57,574 bases of DNA from positions 1 through 57,574 of the forward strand of contig SMOI01000209.1 of NCBI GenBank assembly GCA_008000375.1, given 5' to 3'. Below are positions 33,416-43,915 of this stretch, in pieces (the first letter of the stretch is position 1; each line of letters begins with the position of its first letter). The notes under the pieces are model-generated. The model did no database searches. It was not told where the DNA came from and worked only from the letters and a program-made list of their open reading frames with translations. Origin of the DNA: Poteriospumella lacustris. Taxonomy: Eukaryota > Sar > Chrysophyceae > Chromulinales > Dinobryaceae. Made by a program: the position numbers and the translations under genes.

Positions 33416-35234
33416 TCACTTGCGGCCCTTGCCCCGGCCCTTCCGGCTGCCCTTGCGGCCGCCCTTCGCCTTCGACGAGGCGCCCGCCGCCGCACCGCTG
33501 GCGCTGCTGACGGAGGCGCGGCCCGCGTCGTCGTCGGCGTCAGCGTCGTCGTCGGCGCGGGCGCTGTCGGCTCCTCCGCCGCGGCGTCATCAGCGGCGGC
33601 GGCGCCTCTGCGACTGGCTCGGCAGCCGCAGCCGCGGCGGCGGGCGGCGCGTCAGCGGGCGCTGCTTCGAGGTCGAGCGCGAGGCTGCGCGCAGCCTGCT
33701 GCAGCTCGGCGGCGCGCTGCGCGGCCTCGTCGCGCGAGAACGACATCGTCCGCGCCAGGTGCGGCGTCTGCCCGGCGAAGGGCGAGTCGAAGAAGTCGCC
33801 GCCGCCCGGCGGGGCGTCCGTCGAGGCGGGCGCCGCCGCGTCGACCGCGTCCAGCGTCTGCAGGCGACCCTGCGACAGGCGGTGCGAGGCGCGCCGCGTC
33901 GCCGCGCCGGCCATCGCGGCGAGGTCCTGCGCCAGCAGCGCGTCGTCCAGCACGAGCGCCTCCTCCTGCTGCGCCTGCTCCTCCGCCGCCTGCTCCTGCT
34001 CGCGCTCGGCGCGCAGCTGGCGCGCCACCTCCTCCTCCGACACGACGAGGTGCGAGTGCGAGCCGAGGAAGCCCAGCTGCTGCAGCGCGGCGCCGCCCGC
34101 CGCCTCGTCGTCCTCGTCGCCGTCGTCGTCTTCGTCGTCGACCTGCTGCGCCCCGGCGATGGCCATCGCGTCGTCTGCTGCGGCGGTGGGGGCGGCGGGG
34201 GCGACAGCGTCGGCGTCAACGGTGGGCGCGTCGTCCGTCGCAGAGGCGGCGGCGTCGGCCTCGCTGCGGTCGGCGGAGGCGGCGACGCCGCGGCGCGGGT
34301 CGCTCTTCAGCGCCTCGACGCGGCGGCGCTCCTCTTCCGCTTGGCGCTGCAGCGCCTCGTCGAAGCGCCCTGAGACCGCCGTGCCCTTCTCCGCGAGGAA
34401 GGCCTCGCGGCGCTGCTGCTTGTCCTGCTCCAGGCGCTGCGCCGACTCGTGCTTCGACTGCGCCAGCGCGTCCTCCGCGCGCTGCTTCGCCGTGCGGCCG
34501 TCGGCGGCGTCCAGCGTCAGCCGCTCCACCTCGCGCTGCCGCTGCGTCTTCAGGCCCTCCACTTCCTGGCGCTTGCGCTCGGCGGCGAGGCTTGTGAGTT
34601 CGGCGCGCTCGGCGACCGACAGCGCCGCGTACTCCGCCGAGCGCTCGTAGTCGGGCACCGCGAGAAACGCCTCGAGCCGCTGCCGCTTCTGCTCCTCGAG
34701 CGCGGCCCGTCGGCGCTCCTCCTCCGCCTTCAGCGCGTCCGCCGCCTTCTCGACGCGGTGCTCGGCGTTGCGCGGCTGGTGCTTCGCGTCGGCGTCGGCG
34801 CCGGCGTCGGTGGCCGGTTGGTCGCTCTGCAGCGCGCGCCGCTGCAGGCGACACTCTTTGCAGCGCCTCGACATGGCCTCTGCGGGCTTCAGCGCATCAA
34901 TGGGCACCGTGTCGGCGCTGCACTCGCCACAAATGAGGTAGCCGCACACGCGACAGTGGTGGCGCCGGTTGAACAGCGAAAAGGCGGCGCTGCAGCGCAT
35001 GCACGACGCCGACTGGTCGTTGAGCGCCCAGCCGACGCGGTACTTGCCGCCGCTCTGGATATCGACGTTGTCTTTGATGCGCACGGAGGTGATGCTGGCT
35101 TTCCTGCCGAAGAGGTCGGCCTCGCCGTGGAGGTACTCGTACAGCTCGTACGGAGACACCGCGTCTTTCGCGGCGCTCTTCGACTGCGTCCGCAGCACGT
35201 GGAGCACCTGTGCGGCGGTGGCGGACATCGTCAA
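33416..35234 (-). CDS. FYVE-finger coiled-coil protein with basic Gly/Lys/Arg tail
   Basis: About 606 aa. After ~75 N-terminal residues comes a FYVE-type zinc finger at ~82-135: CMRCSAAFSLFNRRHHCRVC, then GYLICGECS and CKEC. The RRHHCRVCG motif is the phosphatidylinositol-3-phosphate-binding signature, so endosomal membranes are the likely location. Residues ~150-330 form a long charged coiled coil (AEEERRRAALEEQKRQRLEA, KQQRREAFLAEKG) with repeated 'E(K/A)AF(L)A' blocks. Acidic and Gln-rich segments follow. The frame slips at about 33590-33600. In the new frame a Gly/Lys/Arg tail (SSKAKGGRKGSRKGRGKGRK) runs to a stop at 33416-33418, a more sensible end than the premature stop at 33540. It is probably a membrane-tethering or trafficking adaptor. 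Confidence 0.78.
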
Positions 35235-35454
35235 ACGATGCAGGAGATGGGAAATGGGCTTCTGTCGCTAGTTCCCCAGTCGAACAGGGCTCTCGGCCCT
35301 CTGATCGGTTCGCCCGGCGGCTAACTGCCACTCGCCGTCGTCGAGTCGTGGCAGGGCGCCCACCGCGCCGACCGCGCACCGACACACTCTGCCGCGCCAA
35401 CGGATCGCTCGATACCCAGAACACACAAACATCACCAGACTTTGGGGAATATTC

Positions 35455-35485
<31 letters not shown>

Positions 35486-35786
35486 TGGCACATGACGACG
35501 ACGACGGCACATGACGACGGCGACGCCAACCGCCGCGTCGCTCGTCGATCGTCGCTCGTCGCTCGTCGCCCCGTCGCCGAGGTCGAGTCGCCTGTCGCCT
35601 GTCGCCTGTCGCTTCGGATCTGAAGCGATCTTCGATTAGAAACGATTGAGTCCGAGAAGAGAGAGTCGTGTGGACATTGGGCACGACTACGAAGAGGCGG
35701 ACCGAATTCTGCGTGCGAACCGCCCGGCCAATCCTCAGTCCGTATCATGCTAGCGGTCTGAGCGCCTCCAAGAAAGAACACACGAA
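35235..35786. promoter_or_regulatory. Divergent promoter with (ACG)n and CGTCG arrays
   Basis: This 552-nt head-to-head spacer contains a pure ACG trinucleotide run at 35455-35484. TCGTCGCTCG-type repeats follow at 35537-35569 and GCCTGTC x3 at 35589-35610. No coding motif is found. It must hold the promoters of the FYVE coiled-coil and myosin-like genes. Confidence 0.55.
35455..35484 (+). repeat. (ACG)n microsatellite
   Basis: About ten uninterrupted ACG trinucleotides, followed by a second shorter ACGACGACGAC run at 35494-35505, lie in the shared promoter. Confidence 0.95.
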
Positions 35787-38700
35787 ATGAGCGCCTCCAA
35801 GAACCTCCGTGCGAGCGACAGCGATGCCCCAGAGTTTGATGCCACAGAACAATTCATTGACGAGCTGCCCAGTCTCACAGAGCCCGTCCTCTCGCGTTAC
35901 ATCCGCGACCGCTTCACGCACGGGCTGCGGGTGTCCGACTTCAAACGAACGATGGTCTACGCGCCCGTTCGACGCACGCCAATGGGCGAGGACGCAAGTT
36001 TGAAGCGCTTTGCGAGGCGCCTGCAGCTGCTGCAGGAGTCGGCGCTGGCGCGCGCGAAGCAAAGCGCCGCGGCGGCGGACGGCGACGCGCAGCCGCGCGC
36101 GGTGGTCCTCGTGCACGGGCCCGACGCGTCCGACCGCGCCGTCGTGGGCCGCCTCTGCGTGGACCGTCTGTGTCGCGGGCCGCTGCTGCTGAGGCTGCGC
36201 GCGGTCGAGCGGCTGCTGACGCTCTTCGCGTCGACCTGCGGCGCGGGCGGCGCGGGGCTGAACCTGCAGACGGCGCCGCTGCACTGCGTCAAGCTCGTGA
36301 CGGCGCTGCACCGCGGCGCGGAGCTGCACAGCTGCCGCGTCGAGGCGCTGGCCTTCGACTGGGGCCGCCTGCTGCAGCCGGTCGCGCCGCTGAACGAGGC
36401 GTCGACGCTGTGTCCGGCGCTGCTCGCGGCGCTGGCGCACCCGGAAATGCGCGGCCGCGACCGCCTGCTGCTGGCCTTCCAGCCGCCCGCCGCGCTGCTC
36501 GCGAAGGGCGACGAGGCGCTGCGGCTGCTGCGCGCCGAGCTCTGCGACTCGCTGGGCCTGCGCGAGCTCTTCCCGCAGCTGCTGCGGCTGCTGGGCGCGC
36601 TGCTGCACCTGCTGACGCTGTCCACGGGCCACCCGCAGCTGCGCCCCGCCGACAGCGTCGCCACGGCCGCCGAGCTGCTCGGCGTGCCGCCCGCCGAGCT
36701 CGACCGCGCGCTGCACAGCCGCACGGCGCTGCAAACCGTCGCGGTGCCCGCGAAGCCGCCGCCCGCCGCCGGCAAAGCGAAACGCCCCGCCGCGTCGCAG
36801 CCTACGCTGGTGACGAAGGAGGTGGCCGTGCGGCTGGGCGCCGACGAGGCGCTGCGCCTGCGCGAGGAGCTCGCGCGCCACCTCGTCGAGGGCGCCGTGC
36901 GCCTGCTGCTGGCGCAGTGCGCCGCGCGCGCGCTGAGCGTCGCGCCGGGCGCCGCGCCGCCGACGGGCCCCGGCGTCTGGCGCAGCGTCGTGGCCGACGT
37001 CCCCGTCGCGCCGCCCGCGCCGCCCGACGAACGCATCGCGACGCTGCGCGCGCTGGCCGCCCACTGGCGCGAGGCGCTGCTGCAGCGCAAACTGCTGGCA
37101 CAGGCGACGCTGGCGACGCCGGCGGACGGCGACGGTGGAGACGGCGACGGTGGCGGCGACGGTGGCGGCGGCGGCTTCGCGCGACAGCTGCGCGGTCGCC
37201 TCGGCGACGCCGCTGCGCTGAGCGACGCGACCGCCGCGCAGCTGCGGCGCGCGCTGGCCGCCGGCCGCGAGGCGACGAGCGTCGCCGACGCCTGCGACCG
37301 CCTCGCGGCGGCGGCCGACGATGCGGCGGCGGGCGCCGCGGCGTCGTCGGTGTCGCCGAGACGGCGACGGCGGCGCTGGTCGACGGCCGCCACGTCGACG
37401 TCGCCGCGCTGCTGCGCGACTTCGAAGGCGGCCGCTGCGACCTGCGCCGCGACGCGCCGGCGCTGTGGGCGCTGCTGAGCCGCGCGTCGCTGCCGCTCGT
37501 CGCGCAGAGCTGCGCCTCCGCCGCCGACGCGTCGCCCGCCGCCTGCGCCGCGCGCGACGCCGACGCGCTCGCGACGGCGCTGCGCGTGGCGGCCGCAGAG
37601 CCGCTGGCGCTGGAGCTGCTCTGCGTCGGCGACCCGACCGCCGCCGAGGCGCTGGCGCCGCAGCTGCGGCACGCGCAGCTGCTCAGCCGCGCGCTGCTGA
37701 GCCGCGGGCCGCCGGTGCGGCGCCTGCCGCGCGTCGCGCTGCTGCGGCGCTACGGCGCGCTGCTGGCGCTGCCGGCCGACGCGCCGCGCGCCGCCGTCGT
37801 CGACGCGCTGCTGCGCCTCGCCGAGCGACGCGCGTGGGACGCGGCGCTGCGGCGCGCGCTGGCGGCGCAGAACGCCGCCGTCGCGTCGTTCGAGGCGCTC
37901 GGCGACTTCGCCGCGCTCGGCGACGAGGACGAGCGGCCGCTGTCGCTGCCCGCGGCGGCGCTGCCGCTGCTCGACGCGCTGCTGCGCGGCCGCGACGCCG
38001 CCGCCGCCGTCGCGCTGCAGCGCGTCTGGCGCGGCGCGGGGCCGCGGCGCCGGCTGCGCGCCGCCCGTCGCCTGTGTCGCGCGCTGTGTCGCCTGCGGCG
38101 CCTGCGACAGCGGCGGCAGCTGCGCGCGCTCGACGCGTTTTGGCGCCGCCGCCTGCGCCTCGTCGTGCGCGTGCAGCGGCGCTTCCGCGCGGCGCAGCGG
38201 GCGCGCGCGGCGGTGGCGATCCAGCGGCTCTTCCGCCGCAGCCGGCGGCGGCTGCTCGCGTCGGCGTTCGCTCTGCGCCGCCTCGTCGCCGCCGCTGCGC
38301 TCGGCGACTTTTTCCGCGCGACGCAGCGGCGCCGCAGCCGCGCGCAGCTCGCGCGGCGACCGCGCGGCGCCAGCGACGGCGACAGCGACGCAGACGACGA
38401 CGCGACGGCGACGGCGACGGCGACGGGGGCAGCGAGCGCGTGCGCCACCTGCTCAGCGCCCTCGACGCGGCGGCGCTGCGCTGCTGCGACGCGGCGGTCG
38501 CGGCGCCGACGGACGCGCGGCCGGCGCAGAGCGTCGCGCGCCGCGACTCTGAGCGCCGCCGCCGCGACGCCGCCAGCGACGGCGACAGCGACGGCGACAG
38601 CGACGGCGACAGCGACGTCGACGCGGCGGGCGACTGGGCGCGCTGGGCGACGCGCTGCTCGCGGCGCTGCGGTCGCTGCAGGCGGCGGACGACGCGCGCG

Positions 38701-41700
38701 TCGCGGCGCTGTGGCGGAAGCTGCCGCAGAGCGCGCGCGTCGCTGAGGCGGCGGCGTCGCTCGGCGAAGCGCTGCGGCGGCTGCGCGGCCCCGTCGCCGG
38801 CCTCGCGCTGGCGGCGCTGGACGGCGACCTGCGCCGCTGCGACGCGGCCGACGGCGACGCGGCCGACGGCGACTGCGACGCCGCCAGCGTCGCCAGCGGC
38901 GGGTCGCGCGCGGCGCTGTGGCCGCGGCTCTGGGCGGCCGTCGCGCGCCGCCGCTCGGCCACCGCTGCGCCCGCCGCTGCGCCCGCCGCAGCCGTCGCCG
39001 CCGCCGCGGCGCCGTCGGAGCCGCCGTTCGTCACGCGGCGCCACGCGCTGTTCGCGCCGCTGCGCGCGCTGGCGTCGCGGCTCGCGGAGCTGCGCCACGC
39101 GGCGGCGGCGGCGGCGCAGCGCCTCGACAGCGGCGCGCTCGCGACGGCGGCGGCGCCCGCCGAGCGCTGCCAGCTGCGACTGCGGCGCCTGCGGCGCGTG
39201 TGCCGCGCGGCGCAGCGCCGCGCCGACCGCGTCGCCGACGCGGTGGTCAGCGTCTACGGCGACGGCTCCGCGTTCGCGCGGCGCTCGCTGCGCGACGCGA
39301 AGGGCGACGACGGCCGCGCGCGCTACCTGCGGCGGCTGCGGCGCGTGCTCGCGGCGCTGACGACGGCGGCGCACGAGACGCGGCTGCTGCGGCGCGCGGC
39401 GGCCGTCGACGGCGGCGCCGACGACGCCGGCGACAGCGACGTCGACGTCGACGTCGACGCGGGCGCGCCGCCGCAGCCGACGACGACAGCGACGCCGATG
39501 TCGGCGCCGCCGCCGCGTCGGTTGCGCAGTTCGCGTCGGTGGCGCAGCTGCTGCGCGCGCTGCGGCGCCACGCGGCGAGCGCCGCCGGTCGCGCGGAGCC
39601 CGACGACGCGCTGCAGCGCGCGCTGCCGCTGCGCGCGACGCTGAGCGGCGCTCTGCCGACGGGCGGCGCGCCCGACGCGGCGGCGCTGTTCGGCTGGCTG
39701 CACCGCCAGCGGCTGCGCTGCGTCGCGCTCGCGCGGCGCGCGCACTGCGTCGCCGTCGTCCGCGACGCGGCGCTGGCGCCGGAGGCGGCGCTGCTCTGTC
39801 GCGCGACGAGCGACGCCGCCGCCGACGCCGACGCCGCCGCGGTCGCCGACGCGTCGCTGGCGCTCAACGCGCTGTTCTGCGCGCTGCTGGCCGCGCGCCG
39901 CCCGCCGCGACGCTGCTGCGCTGCGGCGGCGGCGGCGACGGCGGCGGCGGCGACGCGCTGCTGCGGCTGCAGCGCCTCGCGGACGACCGCGCGCTGCGCC
40001 GCGACGCGTTCGCCGCCGACAGCGACGACGACGACGCGATGACGGCGACGCGGCGGCGGGCGGCGCGGCGCCGCTGCGGACGCTCGTCGACGAGCTCTAC
40101 GCGCCGCTGCGGCTCGAGCGGCTGCAGGCGGCGTCGCTGTGCGCCGCGGCGTTGGCCTGCGCGCTGCTGAACGTGCACGCGCTGGCGCCGTGGCAGGTGC
40201 TCGTCTCGCGCGACGGCCGCCGCGTCGCCGGCTTCGCGCTCGACGCGCCGCTGCCGCTCGACGCGCGCGGCGACGAGGCCGCGGCGCTCGCGGCGCTGCG
40301 GCGGCTGCAGACGGCGACGTTTCTGCGCTTCGACGCGGCGCAGCTGCGCGCGGCGCCGGCGACGGCGGCGGCGGTGGCGGCGGGGCGCTACGCGACGAGC
40401 GTCGCGCCGGCGAACTGCCTGCTGTGTCTGCCGGCGGTGGACGCGCTGCGCCTGCCGCGCGGCCTGCGGCGCCGCCTCGACGCGCCGCTGCTGCTCGCCG
40501 CGCGCTGGCAGAGCGACGCGCGCCGCCTCGACGCGCTGCGCGGCGCCGAGCAGCCGCCCGGCCGCTGGCCGCGCGACGGCGTCGTGGCGGTGGCGCGGCG
40601 CCTCGAGGCGCTGCGCGACGGTCTCCGCGCGGCGCCGGCGCCGACGCTCGACGCGGCGCTGGCGACGCTGCACGCGCCGCTGGTGGCGTTCTACGCGACG
40701 CAGCGGCGGCGCTTTCCGCTCGGCGCCGCGGCGCTGGGCCTCGACGACGTCTGCGCCGCCGGCGTCGTCTTCCACGCGACCTGCGCCCAGCTGCACGGCG
40801 ACGCGCCGCCCGGCGACGCGTTCGGCGCGCGCGGCGGCGGCGGCATCGACCTGCGCACGCGCGAGCTGCTGCGCCGCGGCTTCGCGTCGGCCCCCGCCAC
40901 CGCCGCCGACGCGACGGACGCCGCCTCTCCACCGCCGCCGCTGGCGCCGCAGTCGCCGCAGACGCTGCGCCCGGCGCCGCTGCCGGTCGCGTCGCCCGCG
41001 TCGCCCGCGGCGCTGTCGCCGTTTCGCCGCCAAATGCTGGCGACGCAGCGGCGGTCGCTCGAGTCGCCGCCGACGTCGCCGCTGACGTCGCCGGCGCCGC
41101 GGGCCGCCATCGCCGCCGGCGCCGCCGCCGCCTCGGGCGACGCGCTGACGGTCGACGCGCTGTTCGCGGGCGCCGACCGCTTCGTCGGCGGCCCCGACGC
41201 GGCCGCGGCGCCGCCGAGCGCCGAGCGCCGCCTCGATCGCCGCGACAGCACCAGCCGCCTGCGCCGCGAAGAGTTTATGCGGCAGCAGTCGCCGCTCGCG
41301 AGACACGCCGCGCCGCCCTCCGCGCGACACAGCGGCCGCCTCGTCGCGACGCCGCCGCCGCCGCCGCCGTCGGCGTCGGCGTCGGCGTCGCTCGCGACCG
41401 AAGCGCACGCGCGTCAGCTGCTGGCGCTGCAGCTGCAGCTGCAGCAGCGCCGCGCGACGCTGTCGCCGCCGCCGCAGCTGGCGCCGCCGACGGCCGCGGG
41501 CGCCGCCGCGTCGCTCGCCGAAGCGGCCGCCGCGTTCGTCGCGGCGATCGACTTCCGCGCGCTGCCGCGCGGCGACACGGCGACCGAGCGCCGCGGCCTC
41601 GCGCGGCTCGGCGCCTGTTTCTGGGGCCTGCGGCGGCTGGCGCTGCGCGGCGCGTCGGTGGCGCAGCTGGCGGCGTTCGCGTCGCGGCTGCCGCGACACG

Positions 41701-43804
41701 CGCAGCGCGACGTGCGCGTCGAGCTGTGCCACGACGAGGAGGCCGCCGAGGCGGCGGCGCTGTTCGGCGCCGCGGCGCCGGCCCGCGACACCGTCGCGCG
41801 ACACGTGGCGCAGCTGCGACACGCGGCGGCGGCCGGCACCGCCCGCGACCCGCGCGACACCGACTGGCGGCGCTTCGACGTGTCGCTCGTGTCGCGACTC
41901 GACGACGACGGCGCCGACGCCGCGTCGCCGGCGGCGTATCGCCGCTCGCGCCGCCGCAGCGCCGCGCGCGACGCCGACGCGGCGCCCGAGCGACTCGCGA
42001 TCACGACGCCGCCGCCGCCGGGCACCGCAGCCGACGACGACGGCGACGGCGGCGGCGACGCGGCGGAGGCCGCCGACGAGCGCCGCCTGTTGCAGTCGCT
42101 GCGCACGGCGACGAATCTGTTCGCGGCGACGGACGCGCGCAGCCTGCAGCGCGGCCGCGCGACGCTGGCGCTGCTCGCGCTGCTGGCGCAGCGACTGGCG
42201 CGCGCCCCGCGCGACGCCGACGACGTCGCCGAGCGCCGCGACGTCGACTTCGCCTGCGCCGCGACGGAGACGCTGCTGGCGCTGCCGGCGCTGGCGCCGC
42301 TGCTGCAGCGCGCGCTGGGCGACGCGCTGCTCGCCGACGCGCCGCGGCTGCAGGCGCTGGCGGCCGCGCGGCTGGCGGAGCACGCGCAGGCGGCGCGCTA
42401 CGAGGCGGCGCTGCTGGCGCTGCTCGGCGCGCGCGGCAGCTGCCCGCTGCGCATCGTCTGCGCCGCCGTCGCGCTGCCCGGCGACGCGGCGCCGCGGCGC
42501 CTGTGCGAGCGCCTCCTCCGCCGCCGTCGCTTCGCCGCCGCGGCGCTGGCGCTGGCGGCGTTCGGCGCGGCGCTGCGCCGCCAGCTGCGGCTGCGACTGC
42601 TGCGGCTCGCGGCGCGCGGCACCGTCGCCGCAGACGACGACGCGGCCATCGCGGCGCTCTGCGGCGCGCAGCTGCTCGGCGCCGCCTCCGCCGCCGCCGC
42701 TGCTGACGACGCCAGCGACAGCGACGGCGACGGCGACGGGTCGCGCGCGCCGTCGACGCAGCGCGCGGAGCTGCGCGTGGTGCTGGCGCCGCTCGGCGCG
42801 ACGCAGAGCGACGAGGAGGCGCTGCTGGCGCTGGCGACGGCGCTGTTCGGTCCGCCGCGGCGCGGCGACGGCGACGGCGACGGCGGCGCGCGGCGCGCGA
42901 CGTCGGCGCGCGGCTGTGGGCGGCCGTGTCGCGGCGCGAGGCCGACGCGGCCGCCGAGCTGCTCCTGGCGCTGTTCGGCGAGCCGCCGCGGCCGCTGCTG
43001 CTGCTGCTCGTGCGCGAGGAGGTGGCGCTGCGGCTGTTCGACGCGGCGGTGAGCGCCGCTGCGGCGACGGGCGGCGTCGATGCGGCGGAGGGCGGCGCCG
43101 CAGCGGCGCGCGGGGCGCCCGCGGCCGCCGGCTGCGGCTGCGGCTGCGGCTGCGTGTCGCACGCGGCGGACGATGGCGACGCGGAGCGACAGCCGCCGCC
43201 CGTCGCCGTCGCGGTGCGCTGGCGGCGCCTGCGCGCGGCGCTGCGGTCGGCGGCCGCGGCGCGTCTGACGCTGCTGCAGGCGGCGCTGCGGCTGCTGCTG
43301 CGGCTGCTTCGCCGCATGGGCGACGAGGACGCGCGCGCCTTCGTCTGGGACTTCTCGCTCGACCTGGCCGCCGAACTCGCCGTGCCGCCCGCCGCGTCGC
43401 TGCGCCACAGCGGCGCCCTCGTGACGCTGCGCGACGCGGCCGCCGGCGACGGCGACGGCGACACGCGGCCGCCAGACGAGTCGCTCGGCCTCTGCGACTT
43501 CCTCGCGCCGCTGCGCGCGCTCGCTTCGGTCGCGACCGGCGACGACGACGCAGCGCGCGACGAGGTGCGCAGCGTGTTCCGCCAGACGCGCGAGCTGTGC
43601 GCGGCGGGCCACCTGCAGCGGCGCTGGTCGCTGGCCTTCGCGTCGCAGTGGTCGCCGCTCCTCCTGCGCGAGACGCTGTGTCGCGAGTTTCCACCGCCGG
43701 CGGCGCTCTTCGCCGGCAGCGACGCCTTCGACACGACCGCGCCGCCCGTCGGCCGCAGCGGCGCGCTGCCGACGACCGACGACGCGCTGCCGTTTCACTT
43801 TTGA
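35787..43804 (+). CDS. Giant myosin-like protein with eroded motor nucleotide site, IQ motifs and long tail
   Basis: About 2,670 aa if one gene. Myosin-head landmarks occur in order: LPSLTEPVLSRYIRDRF (start of head); AVVLVHGPDASDRA where the P-loop GESGAGKT should be (~106-118); LNLQTAPLHCVK in place of switch I NxNSSRFGK (~160); CRVEALAFDWGRLLQ for the 'YLLEKSRV' strand; AAELLGVPPAELDRAL and the DEALRLREELARHL helix; QLRHAQLLSRALL...GPPVRRLPRVALLRRYG for the 'QLR..GvLe..rI.r.Gyp.R..f..F..RY' converter entry (37660-37760). IQ-like helices follow (VALQRVWRGAGPRRRLR, AVAIQRLFRRSRRRLL; 38000-38280). The tail is Ala/Arg-rich with Asp/Ser linkers. ATP-binding Lys/Thr and switch residues are absent, so motor activity is unlikely; a scaffold role is inferred. 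Frames shift near 37350, 38415, 38640, 39470, 39900, 40040 and 42900, mostly in GACGGC tracts. A split into two genes after the IQ region cannot be excluded. Confidence 0.6.
38370..38440 (+). repeat. (GACGGC/GACAGC)n tract at a frame change
   Basis: GCGACGGCGACAGCGACGCAG-type sequence leads to (GCGACG)n at 38400-38430. In one frame it encodes Asp/Gly/Ser, in another Ala-Thr. The coding frame of the myosin-like gene changes inside it. Confidence 0.75.
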
Positions 43805-43856
43805 CGCGCGGACGTTTCACTTTTGACGCGCGGCCGTTTCACTTTCGCCGCGCTGT
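43791..43856 (+). repeat. 22-nt triplicated 3' end of the myosin-like gene
   Basis: The unit CGTTTCACTTTTGACGCGCG plus two bases occurs at 43791-43812 and 43813-43834, with a diverged third copy at 43835-43856 (TTTCGCCG replaces TTTTGACG). The first copy carries the gene's TGA stop (43802-43804), and the second repeats it in another frame. Confidence 0.95.
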
Positions 43857-43915
43857 AATGTCGCTGTGAACTGTTAACGGTTACTGCGCCGCACACGGCG
43901 GTGAGGGGGGGGGGG

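Noticed and set aside
39864-43820. A 1,318-codon minus-strand frame opposite the myosin-like tail
   Set aside because: Arg/Ala-rich throughout with no motif. It is the complement of a coding frame with normal Leu/Ala/Asp helix patterns.
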